Assembly: GCF_000721935.1 (NCBI RefSeq) | Contig: NZ_KL585387.1 | Location: 44,682 to 51,745, forward strand | Source: Streptomyces sp. NRRL WC-3549 | GTDB lineage: Bacteria; Actinomycetota; Actinomycetes; Streptomycetales; Streptomycetaceae | Direction of reading: 5' to 3' | DNA length: 7,064 nt | In this document: piece after piece, positions 1 through 6,225 of the stretch | Layout: each line of letters begins with the position of its first letter | Position numbering within the stretch: position 1 is the first letter of the stretch | Position numbers and translations under genes: made by a program | Notes under the pieces: model-generated | Seen by the model: the letters and a program-made list of their open reading frames with translations, nothing else | Database searches by the model: none | What the model was told of the DNA's origin: nothing

Positions 1-22
1 GCTCGGCCCGCAGGCTCGGGCC

Positions 23-90
23 CAGCTCCCCCGCCGGGCGCGGCTCTCCGGGCGGAAACAGCTCCCGCCGGGCTCAGCTCTCCGGGTCGG
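23..90. repeat. Imperfect direct repeat at the 3' end of the XPB gene
   Basis: Positions 23-55 and 59-90 align as two copies of a roughly 33-bp unit. Both begin CAGCTCCC, share GCCGGGC, and end CTCTCCGGG(T)CGG. They differ by a 2-bp indel, a 1-bp indel and a few substitutions. The right copy contains the stop codon and last codons of the helicase gene on the minus strand. The left copy lies beyond the stop. This looks like a small local duplication. The rest of 1-73 shows no gene. Confidence 0.55.
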
Positions 91-1729
91 GCTCCGCGAG
101 GAGTTCGTCAGCGTCGACGATCCGGTACGCGTACCCCTGCTCGGCCAGGAACCGCTGGCGGTGCGCCGCGAAGTCCTGGTCGACCGTGTCGCGGGCGACC
201 ACCGAGTAGAAGCGGGCCTCGTGCCCGTCCGCCTTCGGCCGCAGCACCCGGCCGAGCCGCTGCGCCTCCTCCTGGCGTGAACCGAACGTCCCCGACACCT
301 GGATGGCGACCGTCGCCTCCGGCAGGTCGATCGAGAAGTTCGCGACCTTCGACACCACCAGCACGCTGATCTCACCCTGGCGGAACGCCTCGAACAGCTT
401 CTCGCGCTGCGCGTTGCTGGTCTCGCCCTTGATCACCGGGGCGTCCAGATGCTCACCGAGCTCGTCGAGCTGGTCGATGTACTGCCCGATCACCAGGGTC
501 TGTTCCCCCTGATGCCTGCGCACGAGCGCCTCGGTGACCTTCCGCTTCGTGGCGGTCGTCGCGCAGAACCGGTACTTCTCCTCGGTCTCGGCGGTCGCGT
601 AAGCCAGCCGCTCCGAGTCGGTGAGGTTGACGCGGACCTCGACGCAGTCGGCGGGCGCGATGTACCCCTGGGCCTCGATCTCCTTCCACGGCGCGTCGAA
701 CCGCTTGGGCCCGATGAGCGAGAAGACGTCCGACTCGCGGCCGTCCTCGCGCACCAGCGTCGCCGTGAGCCCGAGGCGCCGCCGCGCCTGGAGGTCGGCG
801 GTGAACTTGAAGACGGGGGCGGGCAGCAGGTGCACCTCGTCGTAGACGACCAGGCCCCAGTCGCGGGAGTCGAAGAGCTCCAGGTGCGGGTAGACGCCCT
901 TCCGGCGGGTGGTCAGCACCTGGTAGGTGGCGATGGTGACCGGCCGGATCTCCTTGCGGGTTCCGCTGTACTCGCCGATCTCGTCCTCGGTCAGCGACGT
1001 CCGCTTCACCAGCTCGTGCTTCCACTGCCGGGCCGAGACGGTGTTGGTGACCAGGATCAGCGTGGTCGCCTTCGCCTGGGCCATCGCCCCGGCGCCGACC
1101 AGCGTCTTCCCGGCGCCGCAGGGAAGGACGACGACGCCGGAGCCGCCGTGCCAGAACCCGTCGACGGCCTGCTTCTGGTACGGGCGCAGCGACCAGCCGT
1201 CCTGGTCGAGCTCGATCGGGTGCGCCTCGCCGTCGACGTACCCGGCGAGGTCCTCTGCGGGCCAGCCGAGCTTCAGCAGCGTCTGTTTGATCTGCCCGCG
1301 CTCGGAGGGGTGCACGGCCACGGTGTCCGCGTCGATCCGGGCACCGACCAGCGGCTGGACCTTCTTCGAGCGGAGGATCTCCTCCAGCACCGGCCGGTCG
1401 TTGCTGGTCAGCACCAGCCCGTGTACCGGGTGCTTGGACAGGGTGAGCCGTCCGTACCGCGCCATCGTCTCGGCGATGTCGACGAGCAGCGCGTGCGGCA
1501 CGGGGTAGCGCGAGTACTCCACGAGCGCGTCGACGACCTGCTCGGCGTCGTGGCCCGCGGCGCGGGCGTTCCACAGGCCGAGCGGGGTGACCCGGTAGGT
1601 GTGGATGTGCTCGGGTGCACGCTCCAGCTCCGCGAAGGGGGCGATGGCACGGCGGCAGGCCTCGGCCTGGTCGTGGTCGACTTCGAGGAGCAGCGTCTTG
1701 TCGCTCTGGACGATGAGGGGTCCGGTCAC
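74..1729 (-). CDS. xpb: DNA repair helicase, XPB family (superfamily 2)
   Basis: An ATP-dependent 3'-5' DNA helicase/translocase of the XPB/ERCC3 family, expected to act in the cytoplasm on damaged DNA; the actinobacterial in vivo role is less defined than the eukaryotic one. With the GTG start at 1729 it has 551 residues, close to my recollection of family length. Residues 5-165 form the N-terminal damage-recognition-like domain. The motor follows: RPYQ at 182-185, Walker A LPCGAGKT at 202-209 (Lys208), motif II DEVH at 297-300, LTAT at 321-324, the XPB-specific RED triplet at 327-329, motif V around 460-470, and motif VI QEEAQRLGRVLR at 486-497. All catalytic motifs look intact. The GTG is preferred over an in-frame GTG at 1858 because GAAAGGG lies 9 nt upstream and the extra 43 residues are low-complexity and Arg-rich. 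It is divergent from the uracil-DNA glycosylase gene. Confidence 0.95.
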   Translation of the reverse strand: MTGPLIVQSDKTLLLEVDHDQAEACRRAIAPFAELERAPEHIHTYRVTPLGLWNARAAGHDAEQVVDALVEYSRYPVPHALLVDIAETMARYGRLTLSKHPVHGLVLTSNDRPVLEEILRSKKVQPLVGARIDADTVAVHPSERGQIKQTLLKLGWPAEDLAGYVDGEAHPIELDQDGWSLRPYQKQAVDGFWHGGSGVVVLPCGAGKTLVGAGAMAQAKATTLILVTNTVSARQWKHELVKRTSLTEDEIGEYSGTRKEIRPVTIATYQVLTTRRKGVYPHLELFDSRDWGLVVYDEVHLLPAPVFKFTADLQARRRLGLTATLVREDGRESDVFSLIGPKRFDAPWKEIEAQGYIAPADCVEVRVNLTDSERLAYATAETEEKYRFCATTATKRKVTEALVRRHQGEQTLVIGQYIDQLDELGEHLDAPVIKGETSNAQREKLFEAFRQGEISVLVVSKVANFSIDLPEATVAIQVSGTFGSRQEEAQRLGRVLRPKADGHEARFYSVVARDTVDQDFAAHRQRFLAEQGYAYRIVDADELLAEPDPES

Positions 1730-1738
1730 GCGCGTCGG

Positions 1739-1745
1739 CCCTTTC
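1739..1745 (-). promoter_or_regulatory. Ribosome binding site deciding the XPB start
   Basis: On the minus strand GAAAGGG lies 9 nt before the GTG at 1729. It supports that start over the longer reading frame beginning at 1858. I found no clear -10/-35 pair for this gene. Confidence 0.5.
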
Positions 1746-1875
1746 TGGTCTGCCTCTGCCCTGCTGCTGGGGTCCGCCGCCGGGCGGCCGCGAACGGCCA
1801 AACGTCCAGTGTGCCGCATCCGGCCCGCGAGCGGGCGGCCGTGCCGGGCCGTGATCACGCCGCCCGCCGGCCCTC

Positions 1876-1919
1876 AGGGCTCGCAGACCCCAACGATGTG
1901 CTGATGATCCGCGAGCCCT
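1876..1919. promoter_or_regulatory. Perfect 9-bp inverted repeat in the xpb/udgB divergent promoter region
   Basis: AGGGCTCGC at 1876-1884 is the exact reverse complement of GCGAGCCCT at 1911-1919, with a 26-nt spacer. The right arm directly abuts the proposed -10 hexamer of the glycosylase gene, so the repeat covers its -35 region. It could be a pair of operator half-sites acting on one or both divergent repair genes. With a 26-nt loop and no T-tract it is a poor intrinsic terminator. The inverted repeat is seen directly; the operator role is inferred. Confidence 0.45.
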
Positions 1920-1925
1920 TAGCGT
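1920..1925 (+). promoter_or_regulatory. Candidate -10 element for a leaderless glycosylase transcript
   Basis: TAGCGT fits the actinobacterial TANNNT -10 pattern and ends 6 nt before the ATG at 1932, so transcription could start at the A of the ATG. No Shine-Dalgarno sequence is present at a usable distance: the only purine run, GGTGGG, touches the ATG. I see no good -35 (TGTGCT or ATGTGC at the expected distance is weak). Confidence 0.4.
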
Positions 1926-1931
1926 GGTGGG

Positions 1932-2714
1932 ATGGTCGAAGCGGAAGCAGCAGATCCGGATCCGGTGCCGGGCGCCGAGGACCCGGGGTTCCCGGCGTAC
2001 CACGCGTCCCGGAGTGGTGGCCTCGCGGAGCTGGACCTACGCGTCAGCGGATGCCGTGCCTGCCCCCGGCTGGTGGCCTGGCGGGAAGAGGTGGCCGAGG
2101 GCAAGCGCGCGGCCTTCCGGGACTGGGAGTACTGGGGGCGGCCCGTGCCCGGGTTCGGACCGCCGGACGCGACGGTGGCCGTGGTCGGGCTCGCGCCCGC
2201 CGCACACGACCGGACCGGCCGGATGTTCACGGGCGACGCGACCGGCGACTTCCTCTTCGTCGCGCTGCACGCCCTGGGTCTGGCCTCGCAGCCCACCTCC
2301 GTCGACGCCGGGGACGGGCTCACCCTGCGTGGCGTACGTCTCACCTCGCCCGTGCACTGCGCGCCCCCGGCGAACCGCCCCACCCCCGCCGAACGCGACA
2401 CCTGCCGCCCCTGGCTGGCGGCCGAGCTGGAGCTGCTGAGCCCGGGCCTGCGCGCGGTCGTGGTCCTCGGCGGCTTCGGCTGGCAGGCACTGCTCCCGGT
2501 CCTCGCCGACGCGGGCTGGCGGCTGCCCCGCCCGCGCCCCGCCTTCGCCCACGGCGCACACGTCGTCCTGCCCGCCACGGAACGCCGGCAGGAACTGCAC
2601 CTGCTGGGCAGCTACCACCCGAGTCAGCGCAACACGTTCACGGGCCGGCTCACGATGCCGATGCTCACCGAGGTGCTGCGGGAGGCGGCGGGGATCGGAG
2701 GCCTCGGGACGTGA
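1932..2714 (+). CDS. udgB: Family 5 uracil-DNA glycosylase (UdgB-type, iron-sulfur)
   Basis: A 260-residue base excision repair enzyme. Family 5 enzymes cut the glycosidic bond of uracil in DNA, and studied members also remove other deaminated bases such as hypoxanthine. Visible features: Cys41 and Cys44 (CRAC) with Cys143 and Cys158, matching the four [4Fe-4S] ligands of family 4/5 enzymes; motif GLAPA at 86-90, where family 5 lacks the polar residue used by families 1-4; MFTGD at 98-102; CAPPANRPTP at 143-152; and HPSQRN at 229-234 with the catalytic-motif His229. The first 35 residues are acidic and probably disordered. An oddity is the loop after GLAPA, which reads AHDRTGR where I expect AHGxNRTGR, so it is about two residues short. 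The gene is divergent from xpb and probably has its own leaderless promoter. The stop is TGA at 2712-2714. Confidence 0.93.
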   Translation: MVEAEAADPDPVPGAEDPGFPAYHASRSGGLAELDLRVSGCRACPRLVAWREEVAEGKRAAFRDWEYWGRPVPGFGPPDATVAVVGLAPAAHDRTGRMFTGDATGDFLFVALHALGLASQPTSVDAGDGLTLRGVRLTSPVHCAPPANRPTPAERDTCRPWLAAELELLSPGLRAVVVLGGFGWQALLPVLADAGWRLPRPRPAFAHGAHVVLPATERRQELHLLGSYHPSQRNTFTGRLTMPMLTEVLREAAGIGGLGT

Positions 2715-2746
2715 AAGGCGGGCAGGCCGGGGCGTGAAAGGCGGGC
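2710..2746. repeat. 14-bp direct repeat at the glycosylase stop codon
   Basis: CGTGAAAGGCGGGC occurs at 2710-2723 and again at 2733-2746, a 23-bp period. The first copy contains the TGA stop of the glycosylase gene; the second is intergenic. A local duplication is the simplest explanation. Confidence 0.6.
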
Positions 2747-2780
2747 CGGGGCGGCCAGGAGCTGATAGAAAGGGATTTCG

Positions 2781-2799
2781 GGTCGGCGGACGGCCGACC
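2781..2799 (+). promoter_or_regulatory. Short hairpin upstream of the membrane protein gene
   Basis: GGTCGGC at 2781-2787 pairs perfectly with GCCGACC at 2793-2799 around a 5-nt loop. It sits 5 nt before the ribosome binding site of the next gene. It has no T-tract, so it could be an operator or a leader stem rather than a terminator. The preceding stretch 2763-2778 is locally AT-rich and may hold the promoter, but no clean -35/-10 pair is visible. Confidence 0.35.
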
Positions 2800-2804
2800 G
2801 CGGG

Positions 2805-2810
2805 GGAGGG
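2805..2810 (+). promoter_or_regulatory. Ribosome binding site of the membrane protein gene
   Basis: GGAGGG, near the 16S anti-Shine-Dalgarno complement, lies 8 nt before the ATG at 2819 and fixes that start. Confidence 0.7.
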
Positions 2811-2818
2811 ACGACACC

Positions 2819-3634
2819 ATGACACAGCCGCCGCCCTGGCCGGCGCAGCCGCCCCAGCAGCCGTACGGCCCACCAGGGGCCGGCCCCGGGCCCGGACACG
2901 GGAACCCGCACGGCGGACAGCCGGTGGCGGACAACCCGTACGCCCAGCCGCCGCAGCAGCCTCCACCCCCGCCGCAGCATCTGTCCCAGCCGCCGCAGCA
3001 GCCCCCTCCCGCGTACGGGGCGTACCCGCCGCCTCCACCGCCGCAGGCCCCCGCGCCGATGGCAGGCCCAGGCCCGGGTGCCGGCGGCGGGAAGCGGCGT
3101 ACCGGGCTGATCGTGGGGGGCGCTGTCGTGGCACTCGCGCTGGTCGGCGCCGGGGCCTGGTTCGCGTTCGGGAGCGGGGACGAAGGCGACTCCAAGCCAC
3201 CTGCGGCCAAGGGGAGCCCGAGCACTTCCGCCGGCCCGAGCGCCACGGAGGGCCCCTCCGTGGTTCAGCCCCCGGCCGATGAGACCCCTTCGAACCCCGC
3301 CGTTCCCTCGCCCACCGGGACCGGGCTGCAGGCCGTGTGGCGGGCCCCCGACTCCACGATGCTCGCCCTCGGCGACGCGTACCTGGACGAGCCCAGGCGC
3401 GTGAACGCGATCCTCAGCGACGGTGACGGGTTCGAGTGCAAGGGCCGGTGGCAGACGGACGACCTCGGCGACCTGGTGGTGGCACTCCTCTGCGAGCAGG
3501 ACGGCACCAAGGTCGAGGGCAAGGACCGGCTCGGGGAGATCGAGCGGAACGGGGACACCCTGACCGTGACCTGGAAGAAGGGAACCACGGGCACGGAGTC
3601 CTTCGAGCGCTTCCGTGACATGGACCCCGCCTGA
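2819..3634 (+). CDS. Proline/glutamine-rich single-pass membrane protein, function unknown
   Basis: A 271-residue protein with a layout common in actinobacteria. Residues 1-90 are a disordered Pro/Gln/Gly-rich segment with three (A/S)QPPQQP motifs at 9-15, 42-48 and 56-62. A basic KRR follows at 92-94, then one hydrophobic segment at about 96-118. Residues 119-168 are a Ser/Thr/Pro-rich linker, and 169-271 look like a small folded domain with Cys207 and Cys225, which could form a disulfide. Positive charge before the membrane segment and no signal-peptide cleavage site suggest a cytoplasmic N-terminus and an extracellular C-terminus. The C-terminal domain has alternating Gly/Asp turns and short beta-like strands (DTLTVTW at 246-252) and may be a beta-rich binding domain. 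I cannot name a family. A strong ribosome binding site sets the start. It lies 104 bp after the glycosylase gene, probably as a separate unit, and converges on the next gene. Confidence 0.85.
   Translation: MTQPPPWPAQPPQQPYGPPGAGPGPGHGNPHGGQPVADNPYAQPPQQPPPPPQHLSQPPQQPPPAYGAYPPPPPPQAPAPMAGPGPGAGGGKRRTGLIVGGAVVALALVGAGAWFAFGSGDEGDSKPPAAKGSPSTSAGPSATEGPSVVQPPADETPSNPAVPSPTGTGLQAVWRAPDSTMLALGDAYLDEPRRVNAILSDGDGFECKGRWQTDDLGDLVVALLCEQDGTKVEGKDRLGEIERNGDTLTVTWKKGTTGTESFERFRDMDPA
2945..3003 (+). repeat. 17-bp direct repeat in the proline-rich coding segment
   Basis: CAGCCGCCGCAGCAGCC is present exactly at 2945-2961 and 2987-3003, a 42-bp in-frame period. It encodes the QPPQQP motifs and suggests expansion by in-frame duplication. 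Confidence 0.6.
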
Positions 3635-3660
3635 CCGCAACCGCCCGACGGGGCGTCAGG
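3630..3660. terminator. Nested dyad between convergent genes, possible bidirectional terminator
   Basis: The outer arms CCTGAC (3630-3635) and GTCAGG (3655-3660) are perfect complements. Inside them CGCCC (3642-3646) pairs with GGGCG (3651-3655) around a GACG loop; the two stems compete for base 3655. Each outer arm contains a stop codon, TGA at 3632-3634 for the plus gene and the complement of TGA at 3656-3658 for the minus gene. There is no T-tract, which is common for high-GC actinobacteria. The symmetric position suggests it serves both genes. Confidence 0.45.
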
Positions 3661-6199
3661 AACCCTGTGCGCGGCCTTCGTCGGTCCCGCCGGTCTCGTC
3701 GGCCTCGCCGGTCTCGCCGGTCTCGTCGGCCTCGTCGGCAAGTTCCGCGACACCCGTGATCCGGTGCAGCGGATAGGTGCGGACCTCGTCGGCCGTGTGG
3801 TCGTACGCCGTGACGAAGCCGCCCTCGACCTTGACCGGCGCGATCACCCGCTGGCTGGCCGCGCCGTCCGCGTTGACGTAGCCGATCCACACCGCGGACC
3901 CGGTCATCGCCGCCGCCTGGACCGTGGCCAGGGTCTCCGCAGGGGTCGTGCGGGGCAGGGCGCCGCCCGCCGCGCCGGGGCCGTCCTCCGCGCCCCCGGT
4001 GCCGGTGCGGACGGCCCGGGCGGCGGTGTCCCCGGCGCGGACGGCCCGTACCGCCGCCGACAGCAGGGTGGCGTCCGGGACCGGCGGGCCCTCGGGTACC
4101 GGGGCCGGGGGCGTACGCGGCGGGGTGCGGCGGGTGTGGGCGCGGGTGATCAGGACGTCGCCCTCGGCGGACTCGGCGGCCGGGGCGTACCCCATCTCGC
4201 GCAGCCCCTCCAGCAGCGAAGCCGGGTCGGTCTGGGCGGCCAGCACGGTCGGCGCGAGGCGGCGCAGCCGCAGGGCGGCCGAGCGCTTGTCGGCCAGGAT
4301 CTCGTTGAGGACCGCCTCGTCGTCGCACCGCACGTACGCCGACGCGGCCCCGATCCGCAGATGGCCGTGGCGGCGCGCGACGTCGTCGATGAGGTAGCTC
4401 AGCGGCTGCGGCACCGGTGTACGGCTGTGTGCGGCGAGGAAGGCGTGCAGGTCGGCGGCGGCCTGTCCGGCGTCCAGCGCGCGGCGTACGGAGCCGGGCG
4501 TGAAGCGGTAGACCGTCGCGCCGCCCTTGGACTCGACGTCCGCGAGCACCGAGAGCATCTCGGCGAGCGGGCGTTCCAGCGGACCGGGCGCGACCGCCGT
4601 CAGGTCGGCCTGGAGCAGGACGTGGCCGAGGGGTTCGGGGATGAGCGGGGCCAGCAGCGCGGCGGCCTCGCGGGGGCCCTCGTCGAGCAGCGCGCGGGCC
4701 TGGGAGGAGAGGGCGCCCCGGCCGGTGACACCGAGCGACTCCGCCTCGTTGACCGTCCACAGGGCGATCCTGGAACGCAGGTCGGAGGCCTCCCCGGAGG
4801 CGGCTGACGCGCCGGGCGCGGGCGTACGCAGGGGCCGTTCCCAGCGCAGCCGGGTGAGCAGGGACTGCGGGTCGGGGGCGGTGCCCGCAGGGAGCGCCGC
4901 GAACAGGGCCAGCACCCGGCGGCGTACCTCGGGGGCCGCCGAACGGTCCAGGTTGGGGCCGAGCGCGGACAGGGCCCGTCCCTTGGCGTCCTGACCGCCG
5001 ACCAGCCCGGCCGTGCGGGTGGCGGCGAGCCAGGAGGTGACGAGGCGGGTCCAGCGGTCCTGGGCCGGGAGCTCCAGCCAGTCGTCGTACGCCGGGGTCG
5101 GCGCGTACCGTTCGTCGGTCTCGCCGTCGGGAGCCAGCAGCCCTGCGGCGTACGCGAGTTCGACCCAGAAGGCGGCGATCGGCTCGGACACGTCCAGCGC
5201 GTTCGCGGTCCGCTTCAGCTCGCGCACGCTCAGGCCGCCCGCACGAAGGATCGCGGGGCCGCCGTTGTTCCAGAGATTCAGCAGTTCCTCGATCGTGGAC
5301 AGCGCGGTGAACGCCTGGCCGGCCGCGGCTCTGTCCACAGCCTGGGGATCGCGCTCGGCGACGGCCGTGACGGCCGGGGCCACGGGCTCCGGTACGCGGT
5401 GGGCGCGGCCGGCCCGCAGATGCAGCGCGGCCTCGCGCGGCAGGACGACGGTGCGGGTCGAGACGGGCAGCAGCAGCCCCCGGTCGCGGAGCCATCGCAC
5501 CGGCGGCGCGGGGTTCGCGGTGACCTCCCCGTAGGGCGGGCCCCACACCAGCCGGTCCAGCACCGCCAGCGCCTCGACGGGCGCGGTGTCCAGCAGCGCG
5601 GCCATGCGCGTGCGGTCGGTGAAGAGTTCCGTCAGCGAGGTGACGGCGGAGACCGGGTCGTGGGTGGCCGGCAGCCCGGCGGCGGCCAGGATCTCCTGGA
5701 GCCGGCCCGGCGACATCCCGGCCGTGGCCTCGGAGACGGTCGGGCCGAGACCGGTGGGGGAGGGGTGCTGCGGGGACGGGGCGAGCAGTTCGCGGGCCGT
5801 GCGGACGAGGTGCAGCGCCTCGTCCTCACCCCAGACGAGGGCCTGCTCGCGCAGGGTCGCGAGCGCGCCGGGCAGCGCGGCGGTGATCGCCGCCCCGGTG
5901 TCGTCGCGCCCCTCGCCGTCGTCCTGGCCGTCTCCCGTCAGCAGTGCGAGGAGCGCGGCGTACGGAGCCGGGTCCGGCGCCACCGCCAGCGCCTGGGCGG
6001 TCTGCAGGGCGAACCGGTCCAGGTGTTCCAGCGCGCGGACGACGGAGGCCCGGGTGCCGGCCCGTGTCGCCAGCTGCGTGATGTCGTTCGGTACGGGGCT
6101 CAGCAGGTCGGGGCGTGCACGCAGCAGCCCTGCCAGCGATGCGTCTCCCCGGGCGCGCAGAGACTCGGCGAGCGTGCGCGGTGGTGTGGTCGTCCCCAT
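3656..6199 (-). CDS. XPB N-terminal-like and WYL-like domain protein without a helicase motor
   Basis: An 847-residue protein of the type usually annotated as helicase-associated or helicase C-terminal-like in Streptomyces. I see no Walker A, DEAD/DEVH or motif VI, so it is not itself a helicase. Residues 1-520 are mainly Leu/Ala-rich helices that may include winged-helix units. Residues about 526-675 resemble the N-terminal domain of the XPB helicase in this window: HSRTPVPQPL at 591-600 and VLNEILADK at 630-638 match YSRYPVPHAL and VLEEILRSK there. Residues about 768-819 resemble a WYL domain (VWIGYVNADG, Arg784, Pro788, AYDH at 798-801, LHRI at 811-814), a ligand-sensing module in many actinobacterial regulators. 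The tail is Asp/Glu/Thr/Gly repeats. I chose the ATG at 6199, which has a -10-like TACCGT 7 nt upstream; a GTG at 6208 would add 3 residues and has AGGGG 5 nt before it. A regulatory or DNA-binding role is inferred. Confidence 0.85.
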   Translation of the reverse strand: MGTTTPPRTLAESLRARGDASLAGLLRARPDLLSPVPNDITQLATRAGTRASVVRALEHLDRFALQTAQALAVAPDPAPYAALLALLTGDGQDDGEGRDDTGAAITAALPGALATLREQALVWGEDEALHLVRTARELLAPSPQHPSPTGLGPTVSEATAGMSPGRLQEILAAAGLPATHDPVSAVTSLTELFTDRTRMAALLDTAPVEALAVLDRLVWGPPYGEVTANPAPPVRWLRDRGLLLPVSTRTVVLPREAALHLRAGRAHRVPEPVAPAVTAVAERDPQAVDRAAAGQAFTALSTIEELLNLWNNGGPAILRAGGLSVRELKRTANALDVSEPIAAFWVELAYAAGLLAPDGETDERYAPTPAYDDWLELPAQDRWTRLVTSWLAATRTAGLVGGQDAKGRALSALGPNLDRSAAPEVRRRVLALFAALPAGTAPDPQSLLTRLRWERPLRTPAPGASAASGEASDLRSRIALWTVNEAESLGVTGRGALSSQARALLDEGPREAAALLAPLIPEPLGHVLLQADLTAVAPGPLERPLAEMLSVLADVESKGGATVYRFTPGSVRRALDAGQAAADLHAFLAAHSRTPVPQPLSYLIDDVARRHGHLRIGAASAYVRCDDEAVLNEILADKRSAALRLRRLAPTVLAAQTDPASLLEGLREMGYAPAAESAEGDVLITRAHTRRTPPRTPPAPVPEGPPVPDATLLSAAVRAVRAGDTAARAVRTGTGGAEDGPGAAGGALPRTTPAETLATVQAAAMTGSAVWIGYVNADGAASQRVIAPVKVEGGFVTAYDHTADEVRTYPLHRITGVAELADEADETGETGEADETGGTDEGRAQGS
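3680..3738 (-). repeat. 9-bp tandem repeats encoding an acidic tail
   Basis: About six imperfect 9-bp units (GCCGGTCTC / GTCGGCCTC on the plus strand) lie end to end. In the minus-strand reading frame they give ETG and EAD triplets, forming a strongly acidic C-terminus. Period 9 preserves the frame, so length variation between strains would be tolerated. Confidence 0.65.
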
Positions 6200-6206
6200 C
6201 CGTCCC

Positions 6207-6212
6207 ACGGTA
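6207..6212 (-). promoter_or_regulatory. Candidate -10 element for a leaderless transcript of the XPB-like/WYL gene
   Basis: Read on the minus strand, TACCGT fits TANNNT and ends 7 nt before the ATG at 6199, so the transcript could begin at or next to the start codon. It lies inside one arm of the 6207-6231 palindrome. If used, the alternative GTG at 6208 would not be transcribed. No good -35 is visible. Confidence 0.35.
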
Positions 6213-6225
6213 GCCCCTGGAACGC

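Noticed and set aside
60..74. Intrinsic terminator just after the xpb stop
   Set aside because: AGCTC/GGGCT can form only a short stem with a G-U pair, and no T-tract follows on the minus strand.
1730..1931. SOS (LexA) box between the two repair genes
   Set aside because: The nearest candidate, GAACGGCCAAAC around 1792-1803, lacks the GTTC half, so there is no symmetrical site.
453..2003. Minus-strand open frame of 516 codons overlapping xpb
   Set aside because: It is a frame-shifted shadow of the helicase gene, Arg/Pro/Ala-rich and without motifs, while the xpb frame has all helicase motifs.
449..2737. Plus-strand open frame of 762 codons
   Set aside because: It is antisense to xpb and then out of frame with the glycosylase, and its composition shows no recognisable domain. 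Long spurious frames are expected at this GC content.
2037..3640. Minus-strand open frames under the glycosylase and membrane protein genes
   Set aside because: They are antisense to two genes with good starts, ribosome binding or promoter signals and recognisable features. Their Gly/Arg/Pro composition is that of shadows.
3414..5546. Minus-strand open frame of 710 codons
   Set aside because: It is a shadow of the XPB-like/WYL gene in another frame, with an Arg/Gly/Pro composition and no domain.
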